A program made the translations under genes and the position numbers. A DNA stretch of 34,200 bases from Pedobacter fastidiosus (GTDB lineage Bacteria > Bacteroidota > Bacteroidia > Sphingobacteriales > Sphingobacteriaceae), in the NCBI RefSeq assembly GCF_014306625.1, contig NZ_JACRYL010000004.1:272598-306797 (forward strand). The letters run 5' to 3'. The notes beneath the pieces are model-generated. The model was given only the letters and a program-made list of their open reading frames with translations. It searched no databases and was not told where the DNA came from. The number at the start of each line of letters is the position of its first letter. Within the stretch, counting starts at the first letter, position 1. Positions 25,801 through 34,200 of this stretch are shown here, piece after piece.

Positions 25801-28800
25801 GCAAATTGTTGGTAGCGCTATAATTACTTCGGGTGCAACTGGTTCTGGAAATACCGTAAATGTTATTGGTAATATACCAGCCGGACCCTCAAATAAAATT
25901 ATTATCAACATAACTGGAACAATAAGGCCAGACTTTGAAGGAACAATTACCAACCTTGCTACTGCAACACCACAAGAAAGTGGTAGCACAGCTATAACTG
26001 CGCAAGCGGTAACAGATGTAAGTAGAAAACCATTGTTTACCATTTCTAAAAGTGGGCCTAGTACTGCAAATGCAGGAAACAATGTTGTCTATGTAATTAC
26101 AATTAAAAATAGTGGGCCATCAAATGGTTTAAATACGGTAATTACCGATGCAATTCCATCCTCAATTACAAATGTAACATGGACAAGTGCTGTAACTGCT
26201 GGAACAGCTAGCATTACAGCTGGAGGAAATGGGGTAGGAAACAACCTAAGCTTAACGGGTAATTTTTCTTCCAACAGTACAATTGACATTACTATTAGTG
26301 GCAAAATTACGGCGAATGCTTCTGGAACTATTACAAATACAGCAACGGTAACTCCTGCCGAGACAAGTGTTTCACCAACAGTTTCAAATCCAGTTAATAC
26401 AAGTTTAACAAGTAAATCAGGCTTAACGGTTATAAAAAGTGCCGCATCTACATTGGTATCAGGATCGAATATCAATTATACAATTGAGGTAGGGAATGAT
26501 GGACCAAGTGATGCCATTAATGCAGTTTTAAATGATGCAATTTCTGCGCAAGTTTTAAATCCAACATGGACATCCGTAATTCAGGGTGCCGCAACTATAA
26601 ACTCTGGAGCTAGTGGAAGTGGTAATGCACTTCAGTTATCAGCAAATATTCCTTCCGGTTCTTCAAACAAAGTTATTGTTACTATAAACGGAAAAGTAAA
26701 TTCTTCTTATAGTGGAACATTGAGTAATACTGCCAGTGTAACAGCGACAGAAAGTGGAAGCCCTTCTCCATCATCTACCGCAAATACTACAATAAATAGA
26801 ACACCAACAGTTGCAATAACAAAGAATGGCCCAACTGCTTTAGTAGCAGGAGAGAATATAACTTATACCCTTGATGTATTTAATACCAGTACTGCTGATG
26901 CGCAAAATTTAAATATTGCTGATGTTGTTCCGAATCAAATTACAAACGTAAGTTGGACGGCTACTTCTTTAGGTTCATCACAAATTTTAACTGGTGCCAC
27001 AGGTTCAGGCAATTCGGTTTCTGTAACCGGAAATCTTCCGGCAGGCAATTCAAACCACATCACTGTAATCATAACAGGAAAAGTAAGCAGCTCGTACAGC
27101 GGAAGTTTATTAAATTCGGCTTCAGCAACACCTGCAGAAACAGGAACAACGCCGGCAACTTCTACAATTAGTACCACAATTAGTAAAACTCCGGTGCTCT
27201 CAATTTCGAAAAGTGGGCCAACAGTTTTGAGTGCTGGCCAGCTGATAACTTACATTGTAACAGTTAATAATCAAGGTACAGCCGATGCTAGTGCCGCTGT
27301 TATTAATGATATTGTTTCCGCAAACATTCAAAATGCATCATGGACAACAACAGTTTCTGGAACTGCGGTTGTTACTGCTGGAGGAACTGGAACTGGTAAT
27401 ACTGTAAATGTTACTGGGAATATTCCATCTGGAGCAGGCAACCAGATTATAGTAACCATTACAGGAACAGTTAGTGCTGGCACTACAGTTACAAGTATAA
27501 TCAACAATGCAACAGTTACACCGTCAGAAGCTGGAACAGTTGCTAAAACATCAAATACAGTAACCACTTCAATTAATAAAACGCCAGCGATTAGTTTAAC
27601 CAAAACTGGGCCAGCAACAGCAAAATCAGGCGAAACCGTAACTTATATAATTGAAGCCATAAATAATGGCCCATCAAATGCAACTAATTTAAGCATAACT
27701 GATGCCGTTCCAAGCCAATTAACAGGCGTAGTTTGGAATGCTGTATCTTCGGGGACATCTACCACTAGTGCACCATCTGGTGTTGGAAATGTAAATTTAA
27801 CAAGTAACTTAAATGTTGGTGTATCTAACAAAGTAACCATCACGGTTACCGGTACAATTTTGGCTTCGCAAAGTAATGTAACTATTGTAAATCAGGCAAT
27901 TGCTACACCCACAGAACCAGGAATATCACCAGTAAATTCGAATGCGGTAAGTACTACTGTTTCTAATAAAAGTGCAATTACGATTGTAAAATCAGGCCCA
28001 TCATCAGTTAATGCTGGTGAAAGTGTAAACTATATTTTGACTATAAAAAATGCTGGTCCAAGTAATGCAGTTGCTGCGGTTATTACCGATAATGTTCCGG
28101 TAGATATTACAAATGTAAGTTGGACAGCATCTGCTTCAGGAACTGCTGCAATTACTTTGGGCGCATCTGGAACAGGAAATGTATTAAGTATTACTGGAAA
28201 TATTCCTGCTGGAAACGCAAACGAAATTACGGTTAACATTACTGGAAAACTAAGTGCTAGCTTTACTGGCTCATCAATTGTTAACCAAGCAACGGTAACA
28301 CCATCTGAAGCTGGAAACACTCCAGTTAATTCAAATCCGGTAACTTCTACCGTGAGCAAACAGGCCGATTTAAGGATCGATAAAACAGGGCCAACAGTTG
28401 CAATAGCGGGAGAGCAAGTTAGTTACTCCATTGTTGTAACAAACGGTGGCCCTGGCGATGTTACGGGTGCCTCAATAACTGATTTAATTCCATCAACAAT
28501 ACTTAATCCTACTTGGGTAGTTACTAATCAGGGTACAGCGAGTACGAGTGCTACAAGTGGAACTGGAAATGTTAATCTTACTGGAAATTTGAAGGCTGGA
28601 ACAACTGATAAAATCACAATAACAATATCAGGGCAGATAGATCCAACTTTTACCGGTACCGTTACCAATACAGCTACTGCAGTTCCGCCGAGTGGAACTA
28701 CAGATCCTACTCCAGCAACAAGTACAATAAGTACAACAACAACTAAAAAGGCTAATGTTAGAGTGATTAAGTCTGGCCCGGCAAACGCGGGATCTGGAAA

Positions 28801-31800
28801 AAACATTACTTACACGCTAAGGGTTGTTAATGATGGGCCAAGTTCTGCAATTGCAACAACTATTGCGGATAACCTACCACCAGAAATTACGAATATAAGT
28901 TGGACGGTAGCTAATTTGGGTGGCGCTACATCAAGCGTAGCAAGCGGTACAGGCAACGTAAATCTAACAGCCAATATTCCTCCAACAACAGGCGTGGTTT
29001 TGGTAACCATTACAGGGAAAATAGATCCATCATTGTTTGAAGGATCAACAATTGTAAACACAGCAACCGCAACTGTTGGGCCTGATGTTACAGATCCTGA
29101 ACTGCTAAATAATACTTCTTCATTTTTAACCACGATAGATAATGATCCTATATTTAGGGTTGCCAAATCTGGACCAGCTACTGCCAACATTGGAGATCCT
29201 ATTACGTATACAATACTGGTAGAAAATACTGGGGTTGGAAATATAACAAATGCAACAATTTCTGATTTGGTTCCTTCTGATGTTCAGGTTACGAGCTGGA
29301 GTGCAACAAAAACTGGTAGTGCCCAAGTTTTAACAGGAACAACAGGAACTGATAATACCATTCTAACTACTGCTGATATTCCCGCAAATGTTTCGGCAAG
29401 CGATAACAATACTATTTTTATTACGGTTCAAGGTATCATCAAACAAACTGCAGGCTCATCATTTACAAATACAGTAAATGTTACTGCGGGGGCAGTTAAA
29501 CAGAGTTCGGTAACAACGAGTATAAATAAATCAACTGATATTGCCATTTCCAAAACAGGGCCTCAAAGCATCTCTGCTGGAGAAAATATTAGTTATAATA
29601 TTAAGGTTATTAATAATGGACCAATAAACGTTAGCGATTTAAATATTGTTGATCTTGTTCCTGCTGGCATTATAAACGTAACATGGTCTGCAGCTGCAAC
29701 AGGTTCAGCCTCAATTTTAGGAGCATCTTCCGGTAATGGGAACTCGATTTCTTTAGTTGCAAGTATAGATGCAGGAATTTCAAATTACATTTCTATTATA
29801 GTTAATGGCAAAGTACCATCAAATGCAAGTGGTAATTTCACAAATACCGCATCGATTGTATTGCCTAATGGTGTATCAGATTTTAATACTGCAAATAATA
29901 CCTCAACAGTAAGTACAACTGTAATTAGCACACCAACCTTGGTTGTACAAAAAAGCGGACCAAATTTGGCCGCTTCTGGCACTCAGATAAGCTACACTAT
30001 AACGGTAAGTAATACCGGGCCTAGTGATGCAGTAGGTGTTAACATCACTGATGTTGTTCCTGCTGATGTTACTGGGGTAACTTGGACAGCTACTTCAAGT
30101 GGAACATCATCTATAACTGGTGGTGCAACTGGTTCTTCAAATTCTATTTTGGTAGCAGGAAATATTCCAGCTATTGCAGGTAATGTGATTACTATTGTTG
30201 TAAATGGAACTATTAATCCATCATTTGCAGGAAATATTTTAAATACTGCATCTGCTGCGATAGGGGCAGGTACTCCTGTTAACTCTCCAACAGTTACTAC
30301 GGTTGTATCTAAACAAACCAACCTTAGTATTATAAAATCTGGCCCAGCTACATTAAGTGCAGGTTTGCCTATTGCATATACTTTGGAAGTTACAAATGCT
30401 GGCCCAAGCAATGCAATAAATACGGTTATAACTGATGCTATTCCACCTGAAATTCAAAATGTAACTTGGACTGCAACAGGAAATAATGGTGCTACAGTTA
30501 GCGCTGGAAGTACAGGAACGGGGAATGTACTTTCGGTAACAGGAAATGTTTTGGCCGGAGGAAACTCTAAAATATTAATCACAATTAACGGCATTGTATC
30601 GTCTTCGGCTACCGGGAGTGTGGTTAACTTTGCTACAGCAACACCAAGTGAGATAGGAAATTTACCAGTTATTTCTCTACCTGTAACTACGGTGCTCAAG
30701 AAAGTACCAGGTTTGTTATTTGCAAAACTTGCACCTACAACAGCATCAAGCGGACAACAAATTACTTACACATTAAAATTATCAAACGTAGGTCCATCTG
30801 ATGCGATAAATACCGCAATAGCTGATGTAGTTTCATCAGATATAAGTAATGTTTCGTGGTCTGCTACGGGTATGGGAGGAGCAACAATAACGGGTGCAAA
30901 TTCTGGTACAACAAATAATGTTTCAACAACAGTTAATGTTCCTGTAAATGGAGAAATTACTGTAGTTATTACCGGTGTAATTAATCCAACTTATACTGGC
31001 AATATTGTTAACGTTGCAAAAGCGAGTCCATCTGAGCCAGGAGTTGCTGCTAAAGACGCAACTGCTACAACCTTGGTTTCTGCATTGGTTAGTCCTATAA
31101 TTACTAAAAGTGGCCCAACAAATGCTTTAGCAGGAGAGGAAATTAATTACGAAATCAGAGTTCGTAATAATGGACCAAGTACAGCTTTAAACGCAGCGAT
31201 ATCAGATTTGGTACCAACTAGTGTAGCCAACATCACCTGGACAGCTACTGCGCAGGGTAATGCCATTATCAATTCAGGTAATTCTGGAAACACAAATACA
31301 ATTGCTGTAAATGCAGATCTTCCGGCAGGTGCGAATGATTTAATTATAATAAATATTAAGGGAACAATTAGTAATGCATTTTCAGGAACAATTTCTAACA
31401 CAGCAACCATAACCCCAACGGAGGTAGGAAGCATACCTGTAACTTCGGCAACGGTAATTACCTCTGTACAGAGAAAACCAATATTAAAAATTACTAAAGT
31501 TGGGCCATCAACATTAATGGCTGGTTCTGTTATAAATTATTTAATTAATGTAACCAACGAAGGAACAGGTAACGCTGTTAATCTTACCGTTTCAGATCTT
31601 GTTCCAGCACAGATTTCCAATATCAACATCAGTGCTTCAGCAACAGGTAACGCCATCGTTTCAAATAGTTCGGTAATTGGACAAACCATTACCGTAACAG
31701 GAGATATTAATGCAGGGGCAGGAAATGGTTTCACCATTTTGGTAAGCGGTAAAGTGCCTGCAAACTATAGCGGAACATTAAGTAACAGTGCAAGCGCTGT

Positions 31801-34200
31801 ACCAACTGAGCCAGGGGCAACCACTTCTTCATCTACTGCAAATACTGTAGTAAGTAGAGTTCCTGTAATTGAAATTCTCAAAACTGGACCATCTATAGCA
31901 ACAGCAGGTTCTTCAATAGAATACGTTGTTACGGTAAGAAATACAAGCTTAAGCGATGCATTGGCAACCGTGATAACTGATGCAGTTCCATCTTCAATCC
32001 AGAATGTTACTTGGTCTGCCGCAACTGTTGGATCAGCAAATATTACCAACGGCACTAGCGGAACAGGCAATGCAGTTTCTGTAACTGCAGATATTTCTGC
32101 TGGTTCGGGTAACTTGATAAATATTTTAATTAAAGGAACTTTGCCTCCAAACGCTACAGGATCATTGGCAAACTCTGCAACGGCATCGCCTGCAGAAATA
32201 GGAAGTGTAGCCGTTACTTCTCCAACGGTAAATACAACCATCCAGAGCAGCACAGATTTATATGTAACGAATTCTGTTTCTAACTCATTCCAAAAAATTG
32301 GACAGGTTGTAGTTTTTACAATTACTGCAGGAAATAACGGACCTAGTTATGCAACAGGAGTTCAGATTACCGATTTATTGCCTGCTGGATATACTTATGT
32401 AAGTCAAACAACAAGTCAAGGTGCTTATAATGCAACAACAGGATTATGGACCATAGGTAATTTAAATAATGGTGGTACGGCGATATTAACCGTAACGGCA
32501 ATATTAAAACCAACGGGTACTTATGGAACAACCGCAGTTATATCTGGCGCACAAAATGATCCTTTCTTAGATAACAATAAAGCATCAACTAATGTAAACA
32601 CAGTAAATAGCGATCCACTTACCGTTGCAGATGTAAATACAACTAATGAAGACGTAACACTAACTGTTAGCGCAGCTAATGGCGTTCTTGCAAATGATAA
32701 CGATGTTGATGGAAATGCATTAACTGTTACCAAATATAGTATTGCTGGGGTTGATTATACCGCAGGAACCTTGCATACCATTCTAAACGTTGGAGACATA
32801 ACGCTTAATGCGGATGGAAGTTACACCTTCGTGCCAGCACAAAATTACTTTGGGTCGGTTCCAACGATTACTTACTATGTGAGCGATGGAAATGGGGGAA
32901 TAGCCAATAACACACTTGATATAACCATCAATTCTGTAAATGATGCTCCATCATTTGTAAAAGGTGTCGATCAGTTAATTAATCAAAATGCACCAGCACA
33001 AGTTATTACGGGTTGGGCTACAGCAATTAGTACTGGGCCAACCAATGAAAGTATCCAAACTGCATCTTTTGTAGTAACGAATGATAACAATGCTTTATTT
33101 GCTATTCAACCGACAATTTCGGCTAATGGAACATTAAATTATACACCAGCTTTGGATGCATCTGGAATAGCGACAGTAACCGTTTATTTAACTGATAACG
33201 GTGGAACGGCAAATGGAGGGATTGATAGAAGCATTGCTCAAACTTTTGTAATTAGAATTAATAATCTTCCTGTTACTGATGATAAGACTAATACTTCAGT
33301 AATTTTGAGCAACACCACAACACCAACGGACATCGATAATCCGACAGGATCAGATACTGATGGAACAATTGTGGCATATATTATTAATACACTTCCAGCA
33401 AAAGGAACTTTATACTTAGCAGATGGTGTTACGGTCGTAACCGCTGGTCAGGAGTTAACAGTTGCTCAAGCCAACGGACTAAAATTTGTGCCAAATGGAA
33501 CGAGTTCTGGCACAACAACTTTCACTTTATCTGCCAAGGATAACGATGGAGGAATTGATGCTACACCTGCCACTTTTACAATAAACATTCAGCCATTAGG
33601 TGTAACAGATAACGTGGTAACCACCCTAAACACAGCTATTAATACAAACGTTAAAGCTAATGATGGGGCAGGTTTGGCAACTGCAATTGTTACTGTTGTT
33701 ACTAATGGAACCAATGGCTCTGCAGTGGCACAGCCAGATGGTACGGTAACCTATACGCCAAATAATAATTTCGTTGGTAAAGATTCTTACACCTATACCT
33801 TAACGGTAGATGGAGTTGTTAGTGCACCAATAACAGTAAATGTTCAGGTGAAACCTACTGGAACGAATGATGTAGATTTGACTCCAATAAATGTTCCAGT
33901 TACCACAATTGTTAAAGCGAACGATGGGGTGGTTGCAACAGGATTAGTAGTTGTAAAATCTCAAAATCCTCAAAATGGAACAGTGGTTGTAAACGCAGAC
34001 GGTTCAATTACTTATACGCCAAATAATAACTTTGTTGGAAGCGATTCTTATTCGTATCAATTGCAAACTGCAGATGGAGTTTTATCTGATCCTATAACGG
34101 TTACCGTTAATGTTTACAGCGCTTCAATGAGTTTTGTTAAGGTGGTTACAGGAACAGTTCCAACCGTTGCCGGCGGTGCCGTAAACTATAACTTAACGGT
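19880..34200 (+). CDS. Giant DUF11-repeat surface protein, interrupted by stop codon 35 and cut by the window end
   Basis: One frame runs from ATG 19880 to the window end, at least 4,773 codons. A signal peptide (about 1-23, ending LFGQ) is followed by [11 protein letters not shown], then TAG at codon 35 where Trp is expected (P-W-Q-Y-W). I found no other stop on reading the frame by eye. Order: IgGFc-binding-like head (about 35-470); an Ig/PKD-like segment ([18 protein letters not shown]); one DUF11 domain (from about 535); several Cys-containing Ig-like domains (about 655-1285); 23 tandem DUF11-type units (about 1288-4240); cadherin/VCBS-like domains (about 4244-4745, with [19 protein letters not shown]); and the start of another DUF11-like unit. 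This is typical of long stalk-like adhesins of Bacteroidota, usually exported by type IX secretion; the C-terminus is not visible. If the TAG is real, only a 34-residue peptide is made without readthrough. Confidence 0.85.
19982..19984 (+). other. In-frame amber codon (TAG) at codon 35 of the giant gene
   Basis: The codons around it read GCT CCA TAG CAA TAT TGG. A single G-to-A change from TGG (Trp) would explain it. No downstream ATG is followed by a signal peptide, so re-initiation would not give a secreted protein. Confidence 0.85.
23743..32600 (+). repeat. Array of 23 tandem DUF11-type domains (period about 387 bp)
   Basis: Units begin near 23743, 24115, 24493, 24875, 25261, 25648, 26033, 26422, 26810, 27196, 27589, 27976, 28370, 28757, 29152, 29537, 29938, 30322, 30712, 31091, 31483, 31868 and 32256. 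Each starts with a pattern like I-x-K-S/T-G-P, then AGxxxxYTxxVxNxGPS, and ends NxAxxTPxE. Units 2-4 contain the [11 protein letters not shown] block, units 6-22 mostly contain a NVSWTA...GN...IPAG block, and the last unit resembles the first. The array is divergent at the DNA level, so it is a protein-domain array, not a recent satellite. Confidence 0.88.
32605..34120 (+). other. Cadherin/VCBS-like domain block after the DUF11 array
   Basis: Within the giant frame, repeated patterns of about 80-110 residues appear: [47 protein letters not shown] and [20 protein letters not shown]. These are hallmarks of tandem cadherin-like/Big_9 domains, which often bind calcium through their Asp/Asn loops. 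Two of them (about 33600-33850 and 33860-34110) are close paralogues with KAND spacers. Confidence 0.7.

Noticed and set aside
23743..32600. CRISPR array or DNA satellite
   Set aside because: The period is about 387 bp with divergent units and an open coding frame; there are no short identical repeats with unique spacers and no cas genes.
24019..32733. Many minus-strand, Val/Pro/Ala-rich open frames of 60-160 codons, plus a plus-strand frame at 26953-27171
   Set aside because: They lie opposite or out of frame with the continuous DUF11 coding frame, repeat with its period, and have the composition expected from antisense of Thr/Asn/Gly-rich repeats. They are shadows.
19880..34200. Frameshift in the giant gene
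   Set aside because: The codon phase at ATG 19880 is the same as the phase that gives DUF11-like protein at 34142-34200, and sample translations along the way stay in that phase. Only the TAG at codon 35 breaks it.

Overview
The window looks like chromosome from a member of Bacteroidota, most likely the Sphingobacteriaceae (Pedobacter-like). This rests on the AT-rich, low-GC coding style, promoter -7 elements of the TAnnTTTG type, a type-3 (archaeal-like) ProRS, an exosortase K / MSEP-CTERM locus, a TIGR02757 protein and a giant DUF11-repeat surface protein. I see no rRNA, tRNA, CRISPR array, transposase or phage genes. The genus is inferred from gene content recalled from memory, not from a search.

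Region 1 (1-3666, minus strand) is an envelope-sorting locus. A winged-helix regulator is co-transcribed with a membrane protein (3615 to 2681). A second operon runs 103-aa membrane protein, DUF4173-like membrane protein, exosortase K and the start of an MSEP-CTERM-type protein (2632 to beyond position 1). Both transcription units begin with the same 20-bp element, differing at one base, which contains the inverted repeat CTTTG-N5-CAAAG and overlaps the -7 region. I propose it is the operator of the co-encoded regulator.

Region 2 (3827-10397, plus strand) is mostly housekeeping: a LolD-like ABC ATPase, a lone pre-ATP-grasp-like protein followed by a HAD-fold protein that lacks catalytic residues, an S41 peptidase lipoprotein, an 88-aa unknown, DprA and a cystathionine beta-synthase with CBS domains. 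The gaps hold imperfect palindromic intergenic elements, including one about 104 bp long with 19-bp terminal inverted repeats.

Region 3 (10736-17059) holds an OmpP1/FadL-type outer-membrane protein and a Gly/Tyr/Asn-rich lipoprotein on the minus strand, then ProRS, a cystathionine gamma-synthase/lyase-family enzyme and a TIGR02757 protein on the plus strand. The CBS and CGS/CGL enzymes together suggest a transsulfuration route.

Region 4 (17072-19879) is regulatory: a Crp/Fnr regulator with an FNR-like E-x-x-S-R recognition helix, an orphan NarL/LuxR-type response regulator, a small hydrophilic protein and two long AT-rich gaps. These contain FNR-type palindromes, one of them a perfect TTGATAATTATCAA.

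Region 5 (19880-34200) is one reading frame of at least 4,773 codons that runs off the window. It encodes a secreted surface protein with an IgGFc-binding-like head, Ig-like domains, a tandem array of 23 DUF11-type domains (about 129 residues each) and cadherin-like domains. Codon 35, just after the signal peptide, is an in-frame TAG where tryptophan is expected. Apart from this stop I found no other stop on reading the frame through by eye, so the gene is either freshly inactivated, read through, or affected by a base error.
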